From: Bradyrhizobium sp. RP6
GTDB taxonomy: Bacteria; Pseudomonadota; Alphaproteobacteria; Rhizobiales; Xanthobacteraceae
Assembly: GCF_003837805.1 (NCBI RefSeq)
Contig: NZ_RQIT01000005.1
Location: 124,001-188,000 of the forward strand
DNA length: 64,000 nucleotides
Direction of reading: 5' to 3'
Shown: in pieces, positions 8,258 to 17,913 of the stretch
How positions within the stretch are numbered: position 1 is the stretch's first letter
How the letters are laid out: each line of letters starts with the position of its first letter
Position numbers and translations under genes: made by a program
Notes under the pieces: model-generated
What the model saw: the letters and a program-made list of their open reading frames with translations, nothing else
Told to the model about the DNA's origin: nothing
The model's database searches: none

Positions 8258-9970
8258 CTACAATCCCCTGATCATCCCCGCGTCGATCAGCAGCCGGTTC
8301 AGCCGCCGTGCCTCGGCGCCGTCCTTGCAGCCGTAGAAGATGCCCTTGCAGCGGACCATGATCTCCTTCTGCTCGGCGAAGGACGGGTCGAGCGGAATGC
8401 CGGCGGCTTCTTGGATCACCAGCGGCAGATAGGGGCCGTCGATCGTGTCCATCACGGCCGCGCTCTTCAGCGGCTCGAAATTGACGGCGTCGATCGCATA
8501 ATAGGTCGCGTAGAGACGCGGATCGTAATTGTCCAGCTTCTTGCCGAGAGCGCCCTCGTCGAGCCCGGGCTCGAGGATCTGCGGTGCGAATTCCGGCTGG
8601 TGATCGCCGTAGCGCACGATCAGGAAGCGCTCGCCCGGAAAGTTCTTCTTCAGCCCGGCGACGAAGACCTTGTACTGCTCGGCGCTCATGGCCTGCCGGC
8701 GCAGATATTCGTCGATCGACGGCGCATTGCCCGGCGCGCGCCAGGTTGGCAGCAGGTCGGGGCGGAAGCGCGTCTCCCAGGGGAAATGATTGGCGCCGAG
8801 ATAGATGAAGGTGAACAGCGGCTTGTTCGGCGGCTGCTGGCCCATCAGTTGGAGCGCCTTGTCGTAGAAGAAGCTGTCGGGTTCGACATCCTTCGCGCCG
8901 AGGTCTTTCGAATCGAGAAAGCGCTCGATGCCGGTCGTCATCTGGAAGCTGCGCGCGCCCATGAAGCCGCCATTGGCGGGATAGAGCGACAGCGTGTCGT
9001 AGCCACAGCGGCGCAGCGCCAGTGGCAGGCCGCGCTCAACCCGGCTCGATGCAATGCGCGTCACGAAATAGGCGAAGCGTCCGAACGAGCGCGACGAGAG
9101 CCCCGCGAGCACGTTGTATTCGGTGAACCAGCTCGGTCCGCCATTGCTCTCGGCCAGGAACGTGCGCTGCTTGCCGTCCCAGGACTTGAAGTGGCTGCCA
9201 TAGCCCTGTGGCACCTTGATGCCCTGCGCCGTGCGGATGTCGAAGCTCGATTCATCATGGATCATGATGATGTTCGGCCGGCGGCCGGCCGGATGGCAGG
9301 CGTCGACCAGCGGCACGTTGAGCCGTTCACTGCTCGAAGCGGCCGCCTCCATGAGGCCGTACTGCGCGAAATCCGACACCGCGCTGACGCCCGAGCGGAA
9401 GAATTTCGAGAGATAGCCGTCGTCGTAATAGCTGCGCCAGGCTTCATCCGGATGGTAGAGCGAATACCCCACAAGCCCGGCGAGGCAGGCGAGCTTGCAG
9501 GCCAGCGCCGGCAGACGGCGGACGCGGAACGGGTCGAGCCACCATAGCGAATACATCAACGGCAGCGTGACCAGGCCGGCCAGAATCACCGACCAGCGCA
9601 AGTTCGGGAAGATCGTGAACAGGAACGCGACGGTGTCGCGGTCGATCATCATCAGGTCGATGAAGTTGACTGTCATCTGCACGACCGCGTGCTTGAGCTG
9701 TGACAGCAACACCAGCACGACGACCATGGTCAGCGACAGTGCGCCCGAGAGCGCCGGCCGCCGCAGCAGCGTGATCCAGAAGAAGTTCAGGGTACCCCAG
9801 GCGAGCGCAAAGGACAGGCGCGAGCCGAAATCGGTCTCGGTCTTGTACATCAGCGCGAGAGCAGCGAGATGCGGCGCTGCGACCGCGAGCAGGCGCCAGA
9901 TGCCGAGCGCGGCGACGCTCGCCAGCACGGCGGTCGCGGCAGAAGGACCTGGATTGGGCGCGGACGCCAT
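8258..9970 (-). CDS. Membrane sulfatase-family phosphotransferase (LTA synthase-like)
   Basis: The chosen ATG at 9968-9970 gives 570 residues; a longer TTG-initiated reading to 10084 would add 38 residues lacking membrane character and would cover a palindromic site. The first 220 residues hold about five hydrophobic helices. The periplasmic domain carries alkaline phosphatase-superfamily motifs: NIIMIHDESSFDIR (metal ligands), NGGPSWFTEYNVLAGLS (likely nucleophile region), FTFIYLGANHFPWETRF and IVRYGDHQPEF. Relatives transfer phosphoglycerol or phosphoethanolamine to envelope glycans or lipids. The exact acceptor is unknown. No operon partners are evident. Confidence 0.8.
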   Translation of the reverse strand: MASAPNPGPSAATAVLASVAALGIWRLLAVAAPHLAALALMYKTETDFGSRLSFALAWGTLNFFWITLLRRPALSGALSLTMVVVLVLLSQLKHAVVQMTVNFIDLMMIDRDTVAFLFTIFPNLRWSVILAGLVTLPLMYSLWWLDPFRVRRLPALACKLACLAGLVGYSLYHPDEAWRSYYDDGYLSKFFRSGVSAVSDFAQYGLMEAAASSSERLNVPLVDACHPAGRRPNIIMIHDESSFDIRTAQGIKVPQGYGSHFKSWDGKQRTFLAESNGGPSWFTEYNVLAGLSSRSFGRFAYFVTRIASSRVERGLPLALRRCGYDTLSLYPANGGFMGARSFQMTTGIERFLDSKDLGAKDVEPDSFFYDKALQLMGQQPPNKPLFTFIYLGANHFPWETRFRPDLLPTWRAPGNAPSIDEYLRRQAMSAEQYKVFVAGLKKNFPGERFLIVRYGDHQPEFAPQILEPGLDEGALGKKLDNYDPRLYATYYAIDAVNFEPLKSAAVMDTIDGPYLPLVIQEAAGIPLDPSFAEQKEIMVRCKGIFYGCKDGAEARRLNRLLIDAGMIRGL

Positions 9971-10010
9971 CGAAAATACGCTGAACTTCAAGTCCGGCCC
10001 TGTGACACGT

Positions 10011-10026
10011 CTGACCGGCCGGTCAG
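10011..10026. promoter_or_regulatory. 16-base perfect palindrome CTGACCGGCCGGTCAG upstream of the sulfatase gene
   Basis: A perfect inverted repeat lies 41 bases before the preferred ATG at 9970. Its size and position fit a dimeric regulator's operator, possibly TetR-type, and remains of a TetR gene lie about 120 bases further upstream. It could instead be a chance palindrome in GC-rich DNA. Confidence 0.35.
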
Positions 10027-10143
10027 GGCGTCCGGCGCAGCCGGAAGCCTGCACCGTGTCATAAAACTGTAACGGAATGGTCAAGGACAGGCAACGCGCG
10101 GGGCGGCCCGGCCTTCGCTTAATGTTAGCGAGCGGCGAAGCTG

Positions 10144-10465
10144 CTACGGCTTGGCAACGCCTGCGACGAACAGGTCGAGCCCCTCGTGCGCCACCCGCTC
10201 GATTTCACGCTCCTCCAGGCGCCAACGCCATGGGCGAAATGGCTCGTGGTGGAGACGATATGGAGATGCGCGGGATCGCGCCGTGGCCCAGCGCCATCTC
10301 GAACTTGTCACGAAAGCGCCGCTGCGCCCCCTTCGCCACGGCCATCAGGGCGTCGCGCTTTTCGGGAGTGCCGCAACGGCGCTCCCGGCGACACTGCCGC
10401 CCGGCACGCGGCCTCACGGACGGAGATCTCTATTCCCTCCGCCGCGAGTTGCAGCGCAGCATCGA
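10144..10465 (-). pseudogene. Decayed TetR-family regulator
   Basis: On the minus strand, FDAALQLAAEGIEISVREAA, CRAAVSPGAPLRHS (10370-10465) is a TetR helix-turn-helix. The frame then breaks near 10365, and the expected continuation PEKRDALMAVAKGAQRRFRDKF appears in another frame. A third frame gives the tail LEEREIERVAHEGLDLFVAG, then VAKP and stop at 10144. The total is about 100 codons against about 200 in an intact regulator, so the ligand-binding core is mostly deleted as well. No start codon or ribosome site remains. Confidence 0.65.
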
Positions 10466-10904
10466 ATCAGCACGCGGCAGCGGCAACACGGCCCCGATCA
10501 GGTGGCGCATCGGCTCCGGCGGGATCTGATGGCGTACCTTGGGACCCGCCGCGGTCAGCGCTCGATCACGATTTCGGCGATGCGCTCGGCCGGTATGCAG
10601 CGGCCTGGCCCTCAGTGGACGCGAGATGAGAATGCGGATGAAGAGCCGAATCCTTGCCCCCTGAAGACGCAGAGGTTTTGATGTTCGGAATGCAGGGAGA
10701 AAGTGAGACAAACGCCGCAATACCAAAAATGTGGTTTAAAAGTCGGTTCTTCGCGTTCAGGCTGCGCGTCAACCCGCGAAGAAATTGAACGAAGCAGCAA
10801 TGCTTCGGGCGGGACAGAAAGAGCGAGACCACTGTTTGCGATCTCGCTCGATCATAGCCGCGAAGATTTAAGATTTGGTTTGGCGAGCAAGGTTGCGTTT
10901 CGTC
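10466..10904. other. Intergenic stretch without a supported gene
   Basis: No reading frame here resembles a protein. A hairpin-capable pair TTCTTCGCG / CGCGAAGAA occurs around 10746-10785 and GAGCGAGA / TCTCGCTC around 10827-10855, neither followed by a T-run. The stretch is less GC-rich than its surroundings near 10680-10800, consistent with relic DNA. Confidence 0.5.
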
Positions 10905-10993
10905 CGTCATCCGGGGCGCGCTTTAGCGCGAACTCGGAATCTCGATCCACAACCTCTGGATTCCGGGTTGCGCTTCGCGCCCCCGGAATGACG
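10905..10993. repeat. Palindromic intergenic repeat, family B (CGTCATCCGGGG ends)
   Basis: The element begins CGTCATCCGGGGCGCG and ends CGCGCCCCCGGAATGACG, an imperfect inverted pair, with gcgctttagcgc inside. It ends 10 bases after the ilvC stop, so it may fold into the 3' end hairpin of that transcript. A second family member is at 19899-20002. Confidence 0.65.
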
Positions 10994-11002
10994 GCGTAGC
11001 CG

Positions 11003-12100
<1,098 letters not shown>

Positions 12101-12154
12101 CTAGAGCATTTTCAGCCCTGAGGGAAACCCGTTTCTGCATGGAAATCCGCGACA

Positions 12155-12757
12155 TCATGCATCCGTGAAAACGGGGTAGAGGGAAGCGAGCAGCAGGACC
12201 GCCATCAGGATATTGAAGGCGCGGACCAGCCGCTCGGAAGTCAGGACCGGCCGTAGCGCAGTGCCGAACAGGGCCCAGACCACGGTCGAGACCGTGCCGA
12301 CGACGAGGCTGATCACGGTCTGGATGACGATGTTGAGCGGGAATTGGGCGATCGCGGCATAGGCGGTGATGGTGCCGATCACGATCACCCAGCCCTTGGC
12401 ATTGATCCACTGGAACATGGCCGCACCCCAAAAGGTCATCGGGCCGCGAGCCTTCTCCTCGCCGGGCCTGGCCGGACCGGACAGCGCGATCACGGCGGCC
12501 AGGTAAATCAGGTAGGCGGCGCCGGCATATTTGAGGATGGTCTGGAGGATCGGATAGGCCAAGAACACGGTGCCGAGCCCGAGGCCGACGGCGGCGATCA
12601 TGAAGGCGAAGCCGATGACGATGCCGACGATGTGCGGGATCGTGCGCCGGAAGCCGTAGGTCAGGCCGGAGGACAACAGCATGATGTTGTTCGGCCCTGG
12701 GGTGAAGTACATCACCACCATGAAGGCGAGGAAGGCGTAGAACAGCGAGTAGGTCAT
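12155..12757 (-). CDS. LysE/RhtB-family amino acid exporter
   Basis: The 200-residue protein has about six hydrophobic helices. The N-terminal MVVMYFTPGPNNIMLLSSGL holds the PGPN motif of LysE/RhtB translocators, and FWGAAMFQWINAKGW matches the conserved NPK-like region. These proteins export amino acids such as lysine, homoserine, threonine or branched-chain residues. It begins 7 bases after the EamA gene stop, so both exporters are probably co-transcribed with the branched-chain genes upstream. An overflow valve for that pathway is a plausible role but is inference. Confidence 0.85.
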   Translation of the reverse strand: MTYSLFYAFLAFMVVMYFTPGPNNIMLLSSGLTYGFRRTIPHIVGIVIGFAFMIAAVGLGLGTVFLAYPILQTILKYAGAAYLIYLAAVIALSGPARPGEEKARGPMTFWGAAMFQWINAKGWVIVIGTITAYAAIAQFPLNIVIQTVISLVVGTVSTVVWALFGTALRPVLTSERLVRAFNILMAVLLLASLYPVFTDA

Positions 12758-12764
12758 ATTCGCC

Positions 12765-13640
12765 TCACGCAGTCTTTGGCACGACTTGCGGGCGCTTCGC
12801 CAGCACCATCACGGCGATGCCGCCGATCACGGTCAGCATGCCGGCGAGGCGCAGGGGTCCGAACCGCTCGCCGAACACGATGCTGGAGGCGGCCGAGCCG
12901 ACGAACGGCACCAGCAGCGCGAACGGCACCACTTGCGCGGCGGGATAGTCGCGCAGCAGGCGGCCCCACAGCCAATAGGCGATGCTGGTGGAGATGCCGC
13001 CGAGCATCAGCACGCAGAGTGCTGACGTCAGCGACATGTGGGTCAGCGACGTCCAGGTCGGAGCCGGCCCATTGGCGATCAGCGCAAGCACGAGCAGCGG
13101 CGCCGCCGACGCGAGACATAGCCAGGCGAACAGGTCGAACATCGGCACGCCGCGGGCGCCGCGCAGCAGGAGATTTCCAAGGGCGAAGCTGAGCGGCGAG
13201 ATCATCAGCACAGCGAATGCTGCGACGCTGAAATCATAGCCAACGGTGCCGCAGATCATCAGCAGGCCCGCCGCGGCAACGATGATACCCAGCGTCTGCA
13301 GCGGCGTCGGCCGCTCGCCGAATGCGAGCGCGGCAAAGCCGATGGTGAACAGCGCCTGGCTTTGCACCACGACGGAGGTCAAGCCCACCGGAACGCCATG
13401 GGCGATGCCATAGGCCTGGCTCAGGAACTGGCCGAGGAACAGCGTGAAGCTGATCGCGATCAGAAGCGACCAGGCAATCTTCGGCTTGCGAACGAACAGG
13501 CAGGGCACCGCGGCAATGGTGAATCGTAGTGCCGTCATCAACTCCGGCGACAGTTCGTCGAGCGCGATCCGGCTTGCCACGAAGGCAAGTCCCCAGATGA
13601 TCGCCACCGTGACGGCAATGAGGATGTCGGCGGGCTTCAT
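12765..13640 (-). CDS. EamA-family (DMT superfamily) transporter
   Basis: At 291 residues with about ten hydrophobic helices in two EamA repeats, this fits the drug/metabolite exporter superfamily. The first repeat contains IIWGLAFVASRIALDELSP and the second ISTSIAYWLWGRLLRDYP and PFVGSAASSIVFGERF. Relatives include exporters of O-acetylserine, cysteine, threonine and aromatic compounds. It lies between the methyltransferase gene (49 bases) and the LysE gene (7 bases). Substrate unknown. Confidence 0.85.
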   Translation of the reverse strand: MKPADILIAVTVAIIWGLAFVASRIALDELSPELMTALRFTIAAVPCLFVRKPKIAWSLLIAISFTLFLGQFLSQAYGIAHGVPVGLTSVVVQSQALFTIGFAALAFGERPTPLQTLGIIVAAAGLLMICGTVGYDFSVAAFAVLMISPLSFALGNLLLRGARGVPMFDLFAWLCLASAAPLLVLALIANGPAPTWTSLTHMSLTSALCVLMLGGISTSIAYWLWGRLLRDYPAAQVVPFALLVPFVGSAASSIVFGERFGPLRLAGMLTVIGGIAVMVLAKRPQVVPKTA

Positions 13641-13689
13641 TATCGTTTCCGGTCCTGCCCTTTCGGACAGCCCTGTTTGTTGTTCTGGT

Positions 13690-14385
13690 CTAGCCTTGCT
13701 CGCCGGCTTTCGGTTTCCGCAGCAGATATGTGCCGTGCATCGGCGCGTGGTAATCGGCCGAGACCAGAGTGAAGCCGACGTCCGTCAGCATCCGCTCCAT
13801 CACCCAGCCGAAGGTGGAATATTCGTCGCGCATGTGGGTCACCACGCCCTCGCGGGAAAAATCGTGGTTCTTGATCTGGAAATCGGCCCATTGCTCGACG
13901 TCACGCTCGACGGAGTCAGGCATCGACACATAGACGATGTCGCGCAAGTAAAAGCTCGCCCCCGGTTTCAGCGCGCGATAGATCCGCGACATCGCCACCG
14001 CCTTCCAGAAATCCGGCAAATGGTGCAGCGTGAACTCGCTGACGATCAGATCGTAGGACTCCGGGCGGTAGGCGAAGCTGAGCAGACCTGCCGACTGGGT
14101 ACGCACCGGCGCCTTGCGGTCGCGGGCGTAGATCTCGGCGAGCGCGAGCATCGCCGGCGAGATGTCGATGGCGTCGACTTCCGCGCCCATCAGCGCGGCT
14201 TCGGTGGCGAGCACGCCGTTGCCGCAGCCGATATCGGCGATACGCCAGCCGCGCTGCACACCGAGCATTTTGAGCGCGGCGCGCGCCCGCAGATCGGCAT
14301 CGTCATGGTTGTCGTAGATCGACGCCACCGCGGGCTCGATCCCCATCCGGTTCCGCTCGTTGTAGTACCAGTCGCGCGCCAGCAT
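13690..14385 (-). CDS. Class I SAM-dependent methyltransferase
   Basis: The 231-residue protein has the SAM-binding motif I IADIGCGNGVLATEAALMG at about residues 57-75, motif II VDAIDISPAMLALAEIYA and the post-motif DLIVSEFTLHHLPDFWKA. The acceptor cannot be identified. The ATG follows GGGATGTGAACC and lies only 3 bases after the ilvN stop, so it is translated with the acetolactate synthase genes although no branched-chain role is known. It may be a hitch-hiking gene of the operon. Confidence 0.85.
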   Translation of the reverse strand: MLARDWYYNERNRMGIEPAVASIYDNHDDADLRARAALKMLGVQRGWRIADIGCGNGVLATEAALMGAEVDAIDISPAMLALAEIYARDRKAPVRTQSAGLLSFAYRPESYDLIVSEFTLHHLPDFWKAVAMSRIYRALKPGASFYLRDIVYVSMPDSVERDVEQWADFQIKNHDFSREGVVTHMRDEYSTFGWVMERMLTDVGFTLVSADYHAPMHGTYLLRKPKAGEQG

Positions 14386-14388
14386 GGT

Positions 14389-14931
14389 TCACATCCCTTC
14401 AGGCCCGCGACCGATCGCGGCGACGCCGGTGCGCGACACCTCGACAAGGCCGAGCGGGCGCATCAGGTCGATAAATTGATTGATCTTGTCCGTATTGCCT
14501 GTGATCTCGAACACAAAGCTCTCGGTGGTGGCGTCGATCACGCGGGCGCGGAACGCATCCGCCAGCCTGAGCGCCTCGACCCGGTGCTCGCCCTGCCCGC
14601 GCACCTTCACCATCGCCAGCTCGCGCTCGATCGAACGCTTCGTCAAGGTCATGTCGACGACTCGGTAGACCGGAATCATGCGATCGAGCTGGTGCTTGAT
14701 CTGCTCGATCACCATCGGCGTACCCGTGGTGACGATGGTGATGCGCGACAGATGCTTCTGGGCCTCGGTCTCCGAGACCGTGAGGCTCTCGATGTTGTAG
14801 CCGCGCCCCGAGAACAGGCCGATGACGCGGGCGAGCACGCCCGGCTCGTTCTGCACGAGCACCGCCAGCGTGTGCGTCTCGTTGGGATCGTGGCGGTCCT
14901 CGATGAAGTAGGCGGATGCGGGCTGGTTCAT
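14389..14931 (-). CDS. ilvN: Acetolactate synthase small (regulatory) subunit
   Basis: The 180-residue reading starts at the ATG at 14929-14931, preceded by AGAGGGG; an upstream in-frame ATG at 14955 overlaps the preceding gene's stop and adds a non-conserved stretch. The N-terminal ACT domain (HTLAVLVQNEPGVLARVIGL, GRGYNIESLTVSET) binds valine and confers feedback inhibition on the catalytic subunit. The C-terminal half (RELAMVKVRGQ, FVFEITGNTDKINQFIDLM) is also typical of IlvH/IlvN. It is separated from ilvI by a threonine dehydratase gene, which is unusual. Confidence 0.96.
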   Translation of the reverse strand: MNQPASAYFIEDRHDPNETHTLAVLVQNEPGVLARVIGLFSGRGYNIESLTVSETEAQKHLSRITIVTTGTPMVIEQIKHQLDRMIPVYRVVDMTLTKRSIERELAMVKVRGQGEHRVEALRLADAFRARVIDATTESFVFEITGNTDKINQFIDLMRPLGLVEVSRTGVAAIGRGPEGM

Positions 14932-14954
14932 TGTCGTCCCCTCTTGACTCTCCA

Positions 14955-15926
14955 TCACGCCATCGCTGGCGCGTCCGTCCCGACCCAACGGCGGAACAGA
15001 TCGAAATCGATGTTGCCCCCGGACAGCACGAGACCGACGCGCTTGCCCGACAGTCTTGCCTTTTCCTGAAGTGCCGCAGCGAGCGCGGCAGCGCCGGCGC
15101 CCTCGGCGAGATTATGTGTATCGGTCCAGTAGGCGCGGATCGCTGCAGCGACTTCGTCGTCGGTGACCTGCACGATGCGCGAGGCGCCCCTGCGGATCAG
15201 GGCGAACGCATCCGGGTCTGGAATGCGCGTCGCCATGCCGTCTGCGAGCGTATTGCTGGTTTCGGTCGTGACGATCTTTCCGGCCGCGAACGACAGCGCG
15301 TAGGACGGCGCCTCGGTCGATTGCACACCGACGATCTCGATCTTCAGACCCAGCAGGTCGCGCGCCATGATACAGCCGGAGATGCCGGAGCCCTGCCCAA
15401 TCGGCACGTAGAGGATGTCGAGGTCAGGTGCGGATCTGAACAACTCGAGCGCATAGGTCGCGACGCCGAGCACGAGATCCGGATGGAACGAAGGCACCAT
15501 GTGCAGACCGGTAAACTGGGCGCGCCGCTGGGCCTCTTCGGCGGCCGCCTGGAAGTCGTCGCCATGCTCGACCAGTTCGGCACCAAACGCCTTCATGGCG
15601 CGGTTCTTCTCGACCGAATTGCCCCGCGGCACGTAGATCACGGCAGGAATGCCGTGACGAGCTGCGGCAAAGGCCAGGCTCTGGCCGTGATTGCCGCGCG
15701 TCGCCGAGATGATGCCGGGCGTATTCGGCCGCTCGCGCTTGAGCCGGTCGAGATAGACGAGGCCGCCGCGCACCTTGAACGCGCCGATCGGGGTATGGTT
15801 CTCGTGCTTGACCAGAACTTGCGTGCCGAGGCGTTCAGCGAGCAGCGGCCAGGCATGCGCCGGCGTTGCCGGCACGGCCTGCCCCACGATCGCACATGCG
15901 TGCTCGAGCTCGTTCAGGTCGAACAT
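14955..15926 (-). CDS. Threonine/serine dehydratase, PLP-dependent, without ACT domain
   Basis: The ATG at 15924-15926, four bases after the ilvI stop, gives 323 residues; this is the length of catabolic-type threonine dehydratases, which lack the C-terminal ACT domain that binds isoleucine in IlvA. The PLP lysine lies in HTPIGAFKVRGGL, and GQGSGISGCIMA is the phosphate-binding loop. RGNHGQSLAFAA matches the substrate-binding loop. The enzyme would make 2-oxobutyrate from threonine, which acetolactate synthase uses for isoleucine. Its position between ilvI and ilvN suggests a biosynthetic role despite the missing regulatory domain. A serine or hydroxy-amino-acid dehydratase remains possible. 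Confidence 0.85.
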   Translation of the reverse strand: MFDLNELEHACAIVGQAVPATPAHAWPLLAERLGTQVLVKHENHTPIGAFKVRGGLVYLDRLKRERPNTPGIISATRGNHGQSLAFAAARHGIPAVIYVPRGNSVEKNRAMKAFGAELVEHGDDFQAAAEEAQRRAQFTGLHMVPSFHPDLVLGVATYALELFRSAPDLDILYVPIGQGSGISGCIMARDLLGLKIEIVGVQSTEAPSYALSFAAGKIVTTETSNTLADGMATRIPDPDAFALIRRGASRIVQVTDDEVAAAIRAYWTDTHNLAEGAGAAALAAALQEKARLSGKRVGLVLSGGNIDFDLFRRWVGTDAPAMA

Positions 15927-15930
15927 GGCT

Positions 15931-17706
15931 TCACACCAGCGCCTTGCCGCCGGCGAACGCCTTCGCCGTGGCTTCATCGTTCGCCTGCTCCGGCAACAGC
16001 ATCTCGTTGTGCGCCTTGCCGGAGGGAATCATCGGGAAGCAGTTTTCCAGCGCGGCGACGCGGCAGTCGAACAGCACGGGGCGCTTGACCGAGATCATTT
16101 CCTTGATGGCGCCCTCGAGATCGACAGGCTTGTGCACTTGGAGGCCGACGGCGCCATAGGCTTCCGCGAGCTTGACGAAATCCGGCAGCGCTTCCGAATA
16201 GGAATGCGACAGGCGGTTGCCGTGCAGCAGCTGCTGCCACTGCCGCACCATGCCCATGTACTGGTTGTTCAGGATGAAGATCTTTATGGGCAGCTCGTAC
16301 TGCACTGCCGTGGACATCTCCTGCATCGTCATCTGCACCGAGGCATCGCCCGCGATGTCGATGACGAGACTGTCGGGATGGGCAACCTGCACGCCGACCG
16401 CCGCCGGCAGGCCATAGCCCATGGTACCGAGACCGCCCGACGTCATCCAGCGATGCGGTTCCTCGAAGCCGTAGAACTGCGCCGCCCACATCTGATGCTG
16501 GCCGACCTCGGTCGTGATGTAGGTGTCCTTGCCGCGCGTCGCCTCGAACAGGCTCTGGATCGCGTGCTGCGGCAGGATAACGTCGTTGCTCTTTTTGTAG
16601 TAGAGCGAGTTGCGGGCGCGCCATTGCGCGATCTGCTGCCACCACGACTTGATGTCGGGCTTCTTCGCCTCCGCCTTGAACACCTGGAGGATGTCACCGA
16701 GGATGTTGCCGCAATCGCCGATGATCGGCACGTCGACGCGGATGTTCTTGTTGATCGAGGACGGGTCGATGTCGATGTGGATCTTCTTCGAGCCCGGCGA
16801 GAACGCATCGACGCGGCCGGTGATGCGGTCATCGAAGCGCGCACCGACGCAGAGCATGACGTCGCAATCATGCATCGTCATGTTCGCCTCGTAGGTGCCG
16901 TGCATGCCGAGCATGCCGAGCCAGTTCTTGCCCGACGCGGGATAGGCGCCGAGGCCCATCAACGTCGAGGTGATCGGAAAACCGGTAACCTCGACCAGTT
17001 CGCGCAGCAGCTTGGTCGCGTCGGGGCCGGAATTGATGACGCCGCCGCCACTGTAGATCACGGGACGCTTGGCATTGGCCAGCAGCGCCACGGCCTTGCG
17101 GATCTGCGTCGCATCGCCCTTCACGCGCGGCGCATAGGAGCGGTGGACATCGGACTTGCGCGGCGGATGATAGGTGCCGGTCGCGAACTGCACGTCCTTG
17201 GGAACGTCGACCAGCACCGGGCCGGGACGGCCGGAGGTTGCGACATAGAAGGCCTCGTGCAGCACCTTTGCGAGATCGTTGACGTCGCGCACCAGCCAAT
17301 TGTGCTTGGTGCAGGGACGGGTGATGCCGACGGTGTCGCATTCCTGGAACGCGTCGTTGCCGATCAGATGGGTCGGCACCTGGCCGGAGATGCAGACCAG
17401 CGGGATCGAGTCCATCAGCGCGTCGGTGAGCGGCGTCACCATGTTGGTGGCGCCGGGACCGGAGGTCACCAGCGCAACGCCCGGCTTGCCGGTCGAACGC
17501 GCATAGCCCTCGGCGGCATGGCCTGCGCCCTGCTCGTGGCGGACCAGGATGTGCTGGACCTCGCTCTGCTGGAAGATCTCGTCATAGATCGGAAGCACGG
17601 CGCCGCCGGGATAGCCGAAAATGTCGGTCACGCCGTGATCGATGAGCGCGCGGACAATCATCGCGGCGCCGGTCATCTGGTTCGGGTCGTGGCTCTTGTC
17701 GCTCAT
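15931..17706 (-). CDS. ilvI: Acetolactate synthase large (catalytic) subunit
   Basis: This 591-residue ThDP enzyme condenses two pyruvates, or pyruvate with 2-oxobutyrate, in the first common step of branched-chain amino acid synthesis. The catalytic glutamate is in LVRHEQGAGHAAEGYA near residue 60. The ThDP/Mg motif is IAGDASVQMTMQEM followed by ILNNQYMGMVRQW; GDA replaces the classical GDG, as in other rhizobial enzymes I recall. FAD-domain and central blocks are intact. It is the first enzyme gene after a leader with attenuator features, 57 bases downstream of the terminator's T-run. Confidence 0.97.
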   Translation of the reverse strand: MSDKSHDPNQMTGAAMIVRALIDHGVTDIFGYPGGAVLPIYDEIFQQSEVQHILVRHEQGAGHAAEGYARSTGKPGVALVTSGPGATNMVTPLTDALMDSIPLVCISGQVPTHLIGNDAFQECDTVGITRPCTKHNWLVRDVNDLAKVLHEAFYVATSGRPGPVLVDVPKDVQFATGTYHPPRKSDVHRSYAPRVKGDATQIRKAVALLANAKRPVIYSGGGVINSGPDATKLLRELVEVTGFPITSTLMGLGAYPASGKNWLGMLGMHGTYEANMTMHDCDVMLCVGARFDDRITGRVDAFSPGSKKIHIDIDPSSINKNIRVDVPIIGDCGNILGDILQVFKAEAKKPDIKSWWQQIAQWRARNSLYYKKSNDVILPQHAIQSLFEATRGKDTYITTEVGQHQMWAAQFYGFEEPHRWMTSGGLGTMGYGLPAAVGVQVAHPDSLVIDIAGDASVQMTMQEMSTAVQYELPIKIFILNNQYMGMVRQWQQLLHGNRLSHSYSEALPDFVKLAEAYGAVGLQVHKPVDLEGAIKEMISVKRPVLFDCRVAALENCFPMIPSGKAHNEMLLPEQANDEATAKAFAGGKALV

Positions 17707-17763
17707 TGGCTTGCTCCGGATGCGCTGTTGTCAGCGGCTTCGTTCGTGTCGGGTTCGGAAAAT

Positions 17764-17786
17764 AAAAAAGGCCCCGAAGAGGGCCC
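17764..17786 (-). terminator. Intrinsic terminator of the ilv attenuator
   Basis: The minus-strand RNA reads GGCCCUCUUCGGGGCC then six U. The stem has five G-C pairs plus a U-G pair, with a CUUC loop. It lies 57 bases before the ilvI start and 30 bases after the leader-peptide stop. The first stem bases are shared with the alternative antiterminator. Confidence 0.8.
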
Positions 17787-17842
17787 ATGCACACCGCCTG
17801 TCTTGTGGATGGCAGCTAGCCACCCCCGGCGGTGTGCCTGGG
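17784..17842 (-). promoter_or_regulatory. Antiterminator hairpin of the ilv leader
   Basis: Two RNA arms, CCCAGGCACACCGCC (17828-17842) and GGCGGTGTGCATGGG (17784-17798), pair over 14 positions with one G/A mismatch. The 5' arm lies inside the leader peptide reading frame, after the Ile/Leu/Val codons. The 3' arm ends in the GGG that starts the terminator stem, so the two hairpins exclude each other. A ribosome stalled at the regulatory codons would leave the 5' arm free and allow read-through; a ribosome reaching the stop would cover it and allow termination. Confidence 0.75.
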
Positions 17843-17881
17843 TACGACGGCGATAAGGAGTTTGGTAATAATGTTACGCAT
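17816..17881 (-). CDS. ilv leader peptide (21 codons, Ile/Leu/Val-rich)
   Basis: An ATG at 17879-17881 opens a 21-residue peptide with NIITKLLIAVV at residues 3-13, then a polar tail ending in three glycines and TAG at 17816-17818. Seven of the eleven residues in the central block are Ile, Leu or Val. It is followed by mutually exclusive hairpins and a terminator before ilvI, the classical layout for transcription attenuation controlled by charged tRNA-Ile, tRNA-Leu and tRNA-Val. A weak GGGAAG lies upstream as ribosome site. The peptide itself probably has no other role. Confidence 0.8.
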   Translation of the reverse strand: MRNIITKLLIAVVPRHTAGGG

Positions 17882-17913
17882 GGCAGGCGCTCGGCTTCCC
17901 AAAGGTTGCGCGA

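Noticed and set aside
15775..17856. 693-codon plus-strand frame opposite ilvI
   Set aside because: Antisense shadow of ilvI with no family features; GC-rich codon usage keeps it open.
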